Shown: positions 23,391-63,394 of the stretch, piece by piece
Numbering within the stretch: the stretch's first letter is position 1
How the letters are laid out: each line of letters starts with the position of its first letter
Assembly: GCA_034508935.3 (NCBI GenBank)
Contig: CM067446.1
Coordinates: 58,356,206-58,420,205 of the forward strand
Direction: 5' to 3'
Length of the DNA: 64,000 bases
Origin: Berghia stephanieae
Lineage: Eukaryota; Mollusca; Gastropoda; Nudibranchia; Aeolidiidae
Notes under the pieces: model-generated
Databases searched by the model: none
The model's input: only the letters and a program-made list of their open reading frames with translations
What the model was told of the DNA's origin: nothing
Position numbers and translations under genes: made by a program

Positions 23391-25121
23391 TTCTACCAGC
23401 AATTTACTAAATTTAAAATGAAAATATTGAAAATAAAGTCAGAAAACGTTCAATATAAAGAAGATGCAAAGTCACAAATCAAGAAAATAATGAAGATAAT
23501 AGTGACAAAATCAAGAAGATAATGAAGACAAAAAGTCATAAAATCAAATTAAAGTGGTTTTTGTTGTTTTAAAGTTTTAAAATAATGAATTTATTTTGGT
23601 ACAATGATTAAAATGTAAAATTTTGATTTCTCTTCAAATTATCTATCTCTGAATTAATTGTAAAGGTTTTTTATATTTGGATTAAATATTAAAGAAATTA
23701 ATCACAAAGAAAATAAAAAACCCATTAAAAGCAGGACAATTCTTTTCATGACTAAAATTGTGAATCCAACGCCTCATAGAAATATCATTTCAATTAACTC
23801 AATGCAACAAACTGCGTAAAACAGAAATGACAAGAATAAAATGAATCGTAGAAACGCTAAAAAAATGCAATATATTATCATCATAGATTTGTTAAAAATG
23901 AAAAATGGGCGAAAACAATATGCAATGAAGAAATACTTTAAAAAAACAAAAAACCAGCTGTTCTGTTCCAAATCATGCAATATAATAAAATCATATTTTA
24001 TAATCCATTGAACAAAATAACGCTGTTTCATTATGCGACAACACTTGCAAAATTGAAATAGACGAATCATAATTTCCCAATGCAATCTTTGAACACTCAG
24101 TACTCTGAAATCTTTTCTTTTCTTTTTTAAACAAAATACAAAATCTACAAATTCAACCGGGAATGTTGTGATTGGAAAGACTTCCAAAACAATGTGTTCA
24201 TTGGTCATCATCATCATCATTTTGAAATCATGATATCTAAGAGTCTTTAAGTTTGTGTTGTCGAATAGATCCAGTGCTATATTGTGAAAGACATGTTTAT
24301 AAGTTGATTGTGATAAACAATTTGTTTTTGCTTTTTAAAAAAATAATCCCATTAAAAAAAAGACACCAAATGCATTGCCTCAATTCAGAAACGAAAGTCT
24401 AATAATCAGCTTTCATGTTTTCAATATCATTTATGGAGGTTGACTGTGATAAAGCTGATTATTAGTAGAAGAGCTTAACTTTCATACAACGACTCATGAA
24501 TTCTCATGATTTAAAACTTGCTTCAATAAGTTTTCACTCCAAAAAAAAAAAGAATTCTCATTCGAATTTTTCGTTTATCAAAAAAGGAAAGGGGATGGGA
24601 GTGGCAATGTTCTGTTATGGCAATGTAGTTAGAGGTGCATCTTGTTCTAAAGGATACATTTACAATATCTACAGCTTTTGAGAGGAATCACAGAAGAAGA
24701 TATTACTTGATTGTCGTAATAAAAAAAACCTCTCATCTGATCCCCATCATGACCAGTTGTCATTTATTTAGTTGGTGTTAAGAATGGGATTTGTAACACG
24801 GGTGATATGGAAAGGGGAGAAAGAAAGAGTGAGGGAGTGAGAGAGAGAGAGAGAGAGATAGGGAGAGAGAGAGAGGGAGGGAGAGAGAGAGAGATATTAG
24901 AGAGAGAGAGAGAGAGAGATTAGAGAGGGGAGAGGGGGAGGGGGGTAAGAATTTGACCTCGCAATTCAATGGATAATTAAAGTTATGAATCACAATCACA
25001 TATGAACAATATTAAGGCCACATCTCTCTTGCTTAATCACATACAGATTGATGAAATTTTATGTTCTATTATGAAACAAGAAATCTATTCATGGTGTAAA
25101 CATTTTTCTTGACGTATATAC
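23391..25121. other. Intergenic with GA-rich microsatellite
   Basis: No gene seen. The 148-codon minus-strand frame at 23774-24220 is Phe/Ile-rich and low complexity, and I do not believe it. An imperfect (GA)n tract occupies about 24835-24925. Confidence 0.4.
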
Positions 25122-25376
25122 CAGACCCGCCTACTTGAAAACATAAAAATTCGTAACTTTTAGGAGAAACGAATTGTACGCCCTGTAGTTAACTTTAAAA
25201 TCAACAATTTTCCCCAACAAGGAATTAATTACACTACAAAATCCTATACATTAAGTAGTAAGGCATTACCTTTCATTTCTAATAAGTTTTAATGACTTAG
25301 AAATGCTTATGAAGCTTAGAAATGGGATCAAAAACTTCGTAATTCTACGAATTTTTTGTAGTGGTAGGCAAGTCTG
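25122..25376. mobile_element. MITE (family C), copy 1
   Basis: A 255-bp element with short inverted ends: CAGACCCGCCTACTTG on the left and the reverse complement CAGACTTGCCTACCAC on the right. Internal landmarks AAAAATTCGTAA, AATAAGTTTTAATGAC and TTCGTAATTC are shared in order with the second copy at 26332. No coding capacity. The superfamily is not determined. Confidence 0.65.
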
Positions 25377-26331
25377 CATATACGCATAATCATATATCTA
25401 CAAGTATAACAAATGCATTTGTATTCATGACATGTCATACATTTCTTTATGGATCCAAAAAAAAAATGTTAACATTTATGGCTTATATATGAAATTATAG
25501 CGATCAATTCAATTACAACCCATTTTTATAACAACCACAAAATAAGAGCTTTATTTTGTTTTTTTAATTCATTATAATGAAACATGTTATTTTGGTATGT
25601 AAAATCTATTATCAAATGCTTACAACATGCTAGTTTGCTCTTTAGGCTACTGAAAGAAATGAAGCTAATAAAAAAGCCTAAAAAAAAAAAAACACAAATA
25701 AAACTTGATGTTTTGAGTTTTCCCTTTTTCAAAAGACAAACAATTTTACATTAAGACATAGACAAAAATGAAGAAATAAAAATACTGTTTACATTTTGAT
25801 TTTTTTAAAAAGGGGAAACCCAAAACATCAATTTTCATCCCTACTACTACTAAAGATTTAAATAATCTTTAAAGGTAATTTCCTCTAAATCCTTCGAGCA
25901 ACCTTTTAAGAATCCTGTATATTTTTTCAACTAACTGGACTTTGTGTAACGAAGATTCCTCATCATCCACACCCATGTTTAAAAAATTTAATGATTCATC
26001 AATAAAATCGAATTACAGTTGAGCAAAAGACAAAATGAACACAAAGTATTTCTATTGAAAAATATGATCAGGGTTTGATCTAATTGAATTATCCTCTGTC
26101 TGGTCAGCTCAATATTAAAATAAAAATAATAATCTGAACCTGATTTGGCTGTATTATAATTTAGCATATTTTACCCCTTTGATCAGTGTTTTCGTTTAGT
26201 GTTGAGCATTGTTTGGCTAGCAGATTCGTCATTTCTTTTTTCACTTTCATCATATTACTGTGCTCCTTTCATCGATCATAGTATCCATAAATTTGCTAAC
26301 AACAATAAAAACTATTCATATCCCACAATGG

Positions 26332-26585
26332 CAGACCTGCTTACTGGAAAATTTAAAAATTCGTAAATTTTAGGAGGTAAAAGTTGTAGTCGCTGTAGTG
26401 AACTTAGGAAAACAAAAATTTACCCTTACAAGGTTACAAAACTCTTCAAAGTCCTTACAATTGTGTAGTCTGGCATCAACTTTCATTTTTAATAAGTTTA
26501 ATGACATAGAGATACTCATGAAGTTCTGAAATTGGAGCCAAGATTTCGTAATTCCACAAACTGTTCATAACAGTAGGCAGGTCTG
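26332..26585. mobile_element. MITE (family C), copy 2
   Basis: A 254-bp element with inverted ends CAGACCTGCTTACTG and CAGACCTGCCTACTG. It aligns end to end with copy 1 in the same orientation, at visibly reduced identity. It lies 1.2 kb away from copy 1, so a local duplication is an alternative to two insertions. Confidence 0.65.
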
Positions 26586-26587
26586 AG

Positions 26588-27205
26588 ATGGGTTTAATTC
26601 ACATAACAATATATGAAAACTGTTAAATCATGTGACTTATCTTTTACAAAGACTCACATTTTATGTCAGTAGTGCATGTCTCTTTCTTTCTCTTTTTCTC
26701 CTATTATCATTCTCCCCCCCCCTCTCCTCTCTCTTTCTTCCCCCCCCCCCCCCCCTTCCCCTCTATGCTTATTCTCTTCCTTATCTTCACCCACTTCTTT
26801 CTTTTATTCATTATGTACCATAATGGGGCCAATGAGAGTTCAGACAAATAGGAAGGAAAGGTGGTCGTTCCATATTTTACCGCCGATCATTCAGTTCCAG
26901 CTGCTTCCTTTCCATTTCAATTAATCTCCTAAATAATTCACATGGTATTTGGCGAAAGGTTGTTAAGAAAAAAAGTACCATTGAGTAAGTAACTAGGATC
27001 TAACAAAATAAGGTTTAAAAAATACGTCTTGTTAGGCTAAGCTGGAATGACCTGTGATAACAAAAAAATAGTATGGCTACTTATTACCTTTCAATTGTGT
27101 GTATTCATAATGGCCTCGGTTACTGTACAAAATGAATAAAATATGAAGAAGTGGAGGGAGATATTGAAGAGAATAAATACAGAGAGGGAGGGGGGAGAAG
27201 GGAGA

Positions 27206-27266
<61 letters not shown>

Positions 27267-28187
27267 TCTTTGCTTACAAACATTTTATACTAAGTTTATA
27301 AAAGATGTCGACAATAAAATAAAATAATCAAACTGAAAATTTTCACGTATATTTCAAGCAATTTTATCTTTATTTGGGTGTGGTCCATGTTTACTATTTT
27401 TTTTTATATGCTAAGCCAAAATTTTATGAAATGATCAGAGGTAGTCCAGCCATACTGTAAAAAATTGCAACATTCCCACATACGAGTACAACAGATCTTG
27501 ATAAACATTTTTTCTGTAGCGGAAGTATTTAAAATTACATTGTATCAAGGTACGGAAATAAAAGTTTACTTGCAAAAAGTAAGCTTTAATATGGTACCTA
27601 TGTCGAAAATATTTTCATTGCACCCAAAATTGCTGGTCTTATGATGACAAGTAACCTTTATTGTGTTATTCCGGTTTTAGGATATAGTGCCGTTAAAATG
27701 CATAAAAATCGAATCCACAACTCCAATTGCTACAATGAAATCCTGGCAATAAAGATTAAAAATCATAAAATGGGCTATGAATCATTATGGTCCCCACTTG
27801 TCTATGACAAACAATTTACAATTTATAGCACTGAAATCTTGAGGTGATGTAGTCATAGGAAAAATACAAACGAACTTTCAGCACACAAAATACAGACGAA
27901 TCTAAATGGCTTTTGAACTTTCTCATCATTAAATAACAGATGATAAAAAGTAAAATAGCAAACTTTAATTTTTTATAAATAAAAAAAGTAGTTATGCATT
28001 TTAATAAATCTCATCAATTATTCATAAATGAAATATATTCATCTGTAAATTGCTTACATTCATTGTCTGCTTTTTCCCCCCTGGATTTTCTCTACTTGCA
28101 TCAACCTTTCATATCAAATAAAATTAATGACAACATCTTTTGAATAAGCAATTTCGACATCAATACTCAGTCTGACTGAATTAGTCA
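26588..28187. other. Region downstream of SNX29, no gene seen
   Basis: It contains a C/T-rich tract with a 16-C run (26740-26755) and a (GA)n tract (about 27199-27261). The SNX29 transcript probably ends in the upper part of this stretch. An AATAAA on the minus strand near 28187 is a candidate polyadenylation signal but is not distinctive. Confidence 0.35.
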
Positions 28188-28293
28188 ATTTATTACAAGA
28201 AGTGGAAGAAGCGGAGAAGGAAGGGAAGGAGAAGAGGAAGAAGGAGAAGAGGAAGGAGAATAATAATAAAAATAATAAGAAGAATGAAAAAGA

Positions 28294-28392
28294 AGAGAAG
28301 AAGAAGAAGAAGAAGAAGAAGAAGAAGAAGAAGAAGAAGAAGAAGAAGAAGAAGAAGAAGAAGAAGAAGAAGAAGAAGAAGAAGAAGAAAAA
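28294..28392. repeat. (AAG)n / (CTT)n microsatellite
   Basis: About 33 uninterrupted AAG units lie on the plus strand, within a longer purine-only region (28200-28415). It lies about 130 bp past the SNX29 stop codon, so it is probably transcribed as CUU repeats in the 3' UTR. Confidence 0.95.
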
Positions 28393-28525
28393 GAGGAGGA
28401 GGACGAGGAAGAAAATAATATAAAGGATAAAAACCATATTGAAAATAAATTCACATTTCATGAAATTCAATCACGCCTATGTGTTATTTCCCAAAATGGC
28501 ACTTCAATTCTCATTACTGAGTAGC

Positions 28526-57437
<28,912 letters not shown>

Positions 57438-57661
57438 GATTAGACATAGACTTTTGCTGATCAATTAGTCCGCGCCTGGATCCTTCATTACACGTGAAAT
57501 CACAGTATTCAAACTTAAAAAGTATTTGTATATTTATTCCCAACAAAGCCTCAGACAGAAAATAAGAAACCAAAATAAAGGATTCAACACCCCTCAAGAG
57601 GGAGTAACTCTTAATCACAAACAAAACACATGATTTCCACTTCCTCTAAAGAATTCTCTCC
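57438..57661. promoter_or_regulatory. Shared divergent promoter region of SNX29 and RPL10
   Basis: About 225 bp separates the SNX29 start codon (minus strand) from the putative RPL10 transcription start (plus strand). CCACTTCCTC at 57637-57646 is an ETS/GABP-like site, common in divergent housekeeping promoters, and lies about 16 bp before the TOP start. That both genes are controlled from here is inference from the layout. Confidence 0.55.
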
Positions 57662-57689
57662 CTTTTACGGTCGGATACCAAAACAACCC
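57662..57689 (+). other. RPL10: RPL10 non-coding first exon with 5' TOP motif
   Basis: CTCTCCCTTTTACGG is a polypyrimidine stretch in which transcription of ribosomal-protein genes typically starts at a C (5' TOP, translational control by mTOR/LARP1). The donor GTAAGC follows at 57690. The coding exon begins after an acceptor at 57827-57828. The exact start base is inferred. Confidence 0.6.
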
Positions 57690-57835
57690 GTAAGCTTGCT
57701 TTCGTGTAAAATATATCGACAAACATCTTAAATTTAAATTAGTCATTAAATAAGTTTACATGTAATTTATCACCTTTATAAAATGTCTTTTGTATTTTGA
57801 TTATAATATTTGTCTCCCTTGTCCACAGATTCAAG

Positions 57836-57858
57836 ATGGGTCGGCGACCAGCTAGATG
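57836..57858 (+). CDS. RPL10: 60S ribosomal protein L10 (uL16), first coding exon
   Basis: The exon (57829-57858) starts after TTGTCCACAG and encodes MGRRPAR plus TG of the next codon before the donor GTAAGTG. MGRRPARC is the invariant N-terminus of eukaryotic RPL10, and vertebrate RPL10 has an intron at about this position. With the TOP leader exon upstream, this is the genuine 5' end of the gene. The following exon (expected to begin with the YRYCKNKPYPKSRFCRG segment) was not found up to 64000, so the intron is longer than 6 kb or the locus is rearranged. Confidence 0.82.
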
Positions 57859-59689
57859 GTAAGTGTTATTTGCTGCTCTCCCCTTCAACCCCGTCGTGTT
57901 ACCAAAAATGTAATAAATTGGTGCCTGTTAAAGTTTTAACATCGTAATATTAAACGCTTTTCTTAATATTAGAGAGTTATATACATTTTTATATAAAGTT
58001 TGCTCTAATCGAATGTGTTTTACGAGTGATGTAGCGTGACGCCGAAGTCGGTATTTTATTACGACACGGACACGATGACGGGAGATAATATTATGAATAT
58101 GTGCTCCGGCTCAAAGTCAAAGTTAGAAGTGTGTAGGCCAACAAGTGGGTTGTTGTTGGCCTTCACACCCACCCCTCAATCTCGACTGTCTTGTAAGATT
58201 TACCGATATTCTCATGTTATTATGATGGTTTGTTGCGTAGCGTCAGCGTCAATTAATCAAAGCCAGTTCCTCATTTACAAGCCTGACTTACTATGAGTAC
58301 AGTATGACAATGACTCAGCAAATGACAGATGGCCTGCAACTGCAGTAAGCCTTAAGCTCCCCGTGCAAGGGAAACAGTAGGCATTTAGAACTAACCGTAA
58401 CAAACAAGGACCGCTCTATTTCACCGAACGCTCAGGAAAATAAACTGAACTTTTAAACTTTATTTTCACTGTTTCTCCGAATGGTCGGCTAGCCTCCAGA
58501 CTCCAGTAGCTGATGGGTTATGGATGCAAGGTAAATGCTCAGAGTAGGCAGTTGAGTAGACAGGGAATTCTCACGAATCATCAAGCTAGTAGCGATTTGT
58601 AGTCATACTGATACACTGTTGACAATCAAAGACGGATTTTATCAAAAAGTTGTGCGTTCACTTTTGCATTTCGCGCTGCACTATTAGAGAGAGAACAGAA
58701 GTAGACCTAAAAAAGCAAGTCAAGAACGGGAACAGAGGTTGGAAGGGCAGGATAGCACAAACTCTAGATAGAAGTTGGAATAAAAGACAGCGCCCAAGCA
58801 CTAGCAAAAGAAAACCCCAAAAAATGCATACACATTCATCATTCACACAGACACTCTCGCATATAACCAAAAAAATCTTGAGAACAGAAACCGTTCGGAG
58901 GAATAGATATCAAGTTTATTTTCCTGAACATTCAGAGAAATAGTCACTTCTTAATCATAATTTCTTGATGCAGCAGCCTGTCAAAAAATGTTATATAATG
59001 GAAAGGGCAATTCTAGGCACTTTGATAAAATTTTCAAACTCAAAATATCTTGATTTGACTCAGTCAGGGGGGGTGGGACTTGAAAAAACGGTTCCAGTTA
59101 TTATATTTTTCTACTGAAATTTTTTGTCAATTTTACAGAAAGAATCTGTGATCTCACCGCTGTCTCAAAACCAGCATCTCGCGGTGATCGGGAAATTTTG
59201 AGTCTTGCAGTCAACATGGCCCACTTATTGTTTTCAGTAATTTTGTTTCAATTAAAAACATAAATGGCAAGAGTTAGATATCATTTTAAAGGTCAGAAAA
59301 AAGGATTTTTTTTCATATAAATCATTTTCATGCATGAAAAGTATGGAAAAAATTAAGGATAAATGAAAATAGAAAAAAAATATGAAGTTTTTGTCCTAAA
59401 AAGTGGGGTTGGTGGCGGGAAAAATAAAATAATGAGCGAGTGTATCAATTTTCAATTAATTGTCTATCGATATAAGAGGTATAATTAAAATGTATCCATA
59501 ATTTAAAAAGTTCATATACTTCAAAAATTTATAAATTTTTATTACATAAGCTTTCTGAGAAATACAATCAGGAATTAAGAATGAAATACACCGTTAGAAA
59601 GATTGTTTTGTGCCTTTATAATACCAAAATTAGTCACATAGGTTCACAAATAACGCCATGGTGACCACCACAGTAAAGGGTCAAAAATA
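57859..59689. other. RPL10 first coding intron, proximal part
   Basis: No downstream RPL10 exon and no other gene seen. The open frame 58650-58943 is basic and unremarkable, with no domain I know. Confidence 0.4.
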
Positions 59690-60462
59690 ACGTTCCAAGA
59701 AACGAGTTTCGCGAAGATAGAGAAGCGGAATAGTCTTCTGAGGAAGCTGCGGGATCGACTTGGGGCGCTAGCCAAGCGCTCCTGAGAACATCCGCCCTGG
59801 CACTATGCTATTCCACCGCATAGTATTGCGCTCAAGTGTGGGGTAGAAGCAGAAACGTGAGAAGGTGGATGTAAAACTTCGCAAGTCGATGCACATAGTG
59901 TCGGGAACGCTAGCAACAACCCCTAGAGAATGGGGCCCGTGATGGCAGCGATCCAGCCCCCGATGTCCGAGGGAGACCATTACGGGAAACTGGCTGAGTA
60001 AGATCAAAGAGAGAGGGAATGGGGATACCCCTCTCATGCGCATAATGAACGGTGCCCCGTTTCGAGCCGAAATAAGTCCGGCAACCCTTGTACGCAGAAT
60101 CCCTGACTACGGACAGAGCTGCACATACGAGATGGAAGTCGGTTTGGACGAATTCAATCCCTCGTGGGGGCGGGGACCTACACTCCTCTAAGCTTGGTGA
60201 GAAGTTGCCAGGCTTTGATACCAGTAAGAGGAGACACTGGGTAGCTGCGAATCGGCTTCGGTCGAGGAGCTGCTAACGGCCGGTGCGTTACATCAGTGGG
60301 GTCTAACTTCCTGTCCTTTATGTCCACGCTGTGGGCAAGAACCCGAAACGGCAGAGCATCTAGTCGAAAGTGTGTTGTGACGATGCTACCGGCGGTTCGC
60401 GACGGTGCACGAATGCGGACCGGACTTTGCTGATTGGGTCGATCGTCATAACATAATAGTGT
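59690..60462 (+). mobile_element. LINE (non-LTR retrotransposon) C-terminal fragment, decayed
   Basis: GC-richer than its surroundings. On the plus strand, in changing frames, the usual end of a non-LTR reverse transcriptase can be followed: TSALALCYSTA-YCAQVWGRS, VSGTLATTPREWGPVM, then PGFDTSKRRHWVAANRLRS (the PGFDLPRRQW..LNRFR block), then CPRCGQEPETAEHLVES (Cys/His motif), and FADWVDRH near the end. Several frameshifts and stops are present. The endonuclease and the N-terminal RT motifs are missing. Confidence 0.8.
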
Positions 60463-60927
60463 GAACCATAAGAAGCTGCTGCTGCCTTGCAGTGCGCCTA
60501 TCGCCGGCCACTGTACTGTAGTTATCAAAGTGCCTAGCAATTCATTAGATGTTTACAAAATGTAAATTTGAGAATGATATAAAATGATATAAAAAAGTTT
60601 TAGAATGACATTTTTGACAGTGTGCCCAACATTGATTTCAATCACATTGATAGAAGGCTTGATCTCTGCTCTTTAAAATGATACCAGAACTGTTCAGATG
60701 CTGCAAAAAATGAATGCAACAGAGATTATGTGAAATTGTGTTTTTTCAAATTTTAACCCGAACTAGCACTTCACTTTTCCAATGGCTAACCTGTCTATAG
60801 GCTGGAATCTGACTACCTAATGATAGACTCCTTTTTAAATTTTTCGTAATTTTACTAATTTTAGACAAATTTCATGGCCACATACGAAATTTTATGGAAA
60901 ATTATGAATTTTTAATTCTTAGTAATA

Positions 60928-62031
60928 CAGTAGAACATGAAAGTAACGTACTCGGAAAGAGCAAGTTAAATCTAAATCCCCGTTTTTTTCTCTTATTTGA
61001 GTCGATAAAACTAGCATGAAAGTAGCGAGTATGAAAAAGTGGTCAACTCGGAAATAATGAGCATTTCCGGCCCCAGCCTAGGACTTCGAACGAAATAAAG
61101 CAAAACAACAGACAAGGGCGATTTTAATATTTTTAGCCAAGGTCTGGCTTCTTTTCTTATTTTTCGTTACGAGTAATATTACATAGTAGCCTAGTCTGTA
61201 GTGGTACATAGTAGGCGAAACAAATTTGGGTTGGGTGTGTGTTGGGGATGGGGGTCAATTATTCACCCAATGTGGTGCCACGTCACGCGTGAGGTAAGAA
61301 CTGGCAGCAGTGAAATCTATATATGAATTCCTAGACTGGCAGTCATCATGCCTCACTTCGCAGCATCGGTCAGCGAGAGCGTGGAACCATCATTTCAGTG
61401 GGTCAGTGATTGAGTGATGCGCTTGCTTACCTCATCAAACATTCCAAGTGCATACAAACATTCGCACACACAGACACATACACGAAATCTTGGTGGAAAT
61501 GGAAGGGGTGGGTTTTAGTTTTAGGGGTGGATCAACTTGAACCCGTGGCCATCATTACGTAGTTAACAAAGGCCGTGTTCAACCCCGCCCCCACCCCCAC
61601 CCCACTTTATCCACACAGTCATTTGCACCACGCGCGACACACACACACACACAATCCTCTATTACCGATTATTTAAAACCCAGTCCGTGTCACTAGATCA
61701 AATCAGTGTGAAGAGAGAGAGAGAGAGAGACTGTTTGAATTTAATATAATATGCATACTTCTATGTTCTTGTTTTTTCTAGTCATAATTTTACTTGAAAT
61801 AAAATAAAACAAATAAAAACCCCACAAAACAAAAAATCCAACAATCAACCAAGCATTCTGCCACTTCTGTGAAGAAATTGAAATAGGGGCGACAGCTTTT
61901 ACTCGAATTGTACACTCAAGGGATGTAACCAGCAATATTATAACCTTTTCTTACACCGGCTGAGTGACCTTTCCTGGCAACTCGGAAATCAGGAGTGGAC
62001 CTGTCAAACTCGTTATTTCCGAGTTCTACTG
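60928..62031. mobile_element. Pogo/Tigger-like non-autonomous DNA transposon
   Basis: The left end CAGTAGAACATGAAAGTAAC and the reverse complement of the right end CAGTAGAACTCGGAAATAAC are inverted repeats. Both sides abut TA. Subterminal copies of ACTCGGAAA recur near both ends (for example 60950, 61049 and 61981). No transposase was recognised. The ends are of the same type as the element in JOSD intron 1 but of a different family. Confidence 0.72.
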
Positions 62032-62033
62032 TA

Positions 62034-63380
62034 CTTAGATAATTATAATGATAAGTACAACTACTACTACTATTACTACTACTACTGTAATAGTGATATT
62101 AATGATAAGAATAAGAAGTACAACTACTACTGTAATGATGATAATAGTAATAATTATATCATGGTTGTTCGTACACAATTTCAGAAATTACGAATTTCCT
62201 TGTCAAATTACTAAAAGTTGACATAAAAATTACTGAATTTGAAGTTTTCAATTTGGCAAGTCTGCAATAAGCACTTTATCATTTGCAACATTGTTGAAAT
62301 AAGACCAAATAAATAATATAAAAACGTGTGCAGATGAAATTAAACTCGCAGCGCCATTTTCATTCCACATGAATGATGACGCATGCTATGTATTCAGAGT
62401 AAACTACTATATCTCAACTGATTTGATGTTTGGGTTTGTTTTGTTTTTTTACTGTTATTTACTTTACTTTCATCTTTTCATTTTTCTATGTGTATTGCGA
62501 ATGTTTTCACATTCTCCGGTGTAACTATAAGTAAAAAAAGCTGAGTTTCAGAAAAGCGTATGTGTATAATCACTGTTCATTGTACTTTGGCATGTCTGTT
62601 ATATTAATATAATCACAGTGGAAGCTAGGCGAGTTGTACTTGGCATGTCATACAAAAATTGAAATATAACTTGGCACATCCATTAATCTAATTCGTTTTT
62701 TTTTTAAACCAAAAAGTATGGTGGTTATTCACAAGTATTCCTTATAATGTAAATTTCACAGTTATTGGTTCATGGTTATCAGCCAGTGATGGAGAAAACA
62801 AATTTTTAAAGAAATTGTGTCATTAATGGAACCTATTGAAATGTTTATGAAACTAGTTTCAATAAATTATATGGTAACAGGTGTAGTTTTCAAAGTTATA
62901 TGAGCAGTATATTGATTGATTAACTGGGACTTGTGCTGTGACTATGAGATTAAAGTAATAAAGGGTTCCTTTGTCCTTTCATATGATTATTAAACACGAA
63001 AGGTTAATTAACCATATGGAATTTGTGACACGCCTTCACGCGTGCTTGACAAACATACTTGGTTGTTAATAAACAGTATCGTGAATTAAATTGACCCCTC
63101 TCTGATCAATGTTGTTTTTATACTGCCAATATGGGTGACTAGTTATCATGTTATTTTCTCGATCGATCTATAAACGTTTCAGTATTCATATAGTTTTCTG
63201 TGTTGGTTCTATTGATCTAGCGGAATAACAGTGGGTATTTTGCGAAATCACTTACCATCGATAGTAAAGCAGTGATGCCAAAACTCCGGTTTCACCGGAA
63301 AAAACTCCGGTCTGGAGCAAAAAATTCCGGGCTCCGGGCAACTTCCGTCAAATTCCGGTGAGGTCAATTTGTTCCAAGGA
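62034..63380. other. Flank with a degenerate CCGG-rich motif cluster
   Basis: No gene seen. At 63270-63360 the motif AA(C/T)TCCGG occurs repeatedly, directly before the second minisatellite. It is reminiscent of the AAATTTCCGAC motifs next to the first minisatellite. Confidence 0.4.
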
Positions 63381-63394
63381 TACCCCCCCCCCCC

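Noticed and set aside
23774-24220. A 148-codon minus-strand open frame
   Set aside because: Phe/Ile/Leu-rich, low complexity, no domain and no splice context.
28114-28470. Poly-Phe, poly-Ser and poly-Lys open frames
   Set aside because: Frames of the (AAG)n microsatellite.
58650-58943. A 97-codon basic open frame downstream of the RPL10 start
   Set aside because: Not similar to RPL10 or any family I know; lies within the expected intron.
60816-62263. A third 255-bp MITE split by the Tigger-like element
   Set aside because: Some shared text on both sides, but the outer inverted ends are too degraded to claim it as a feature.
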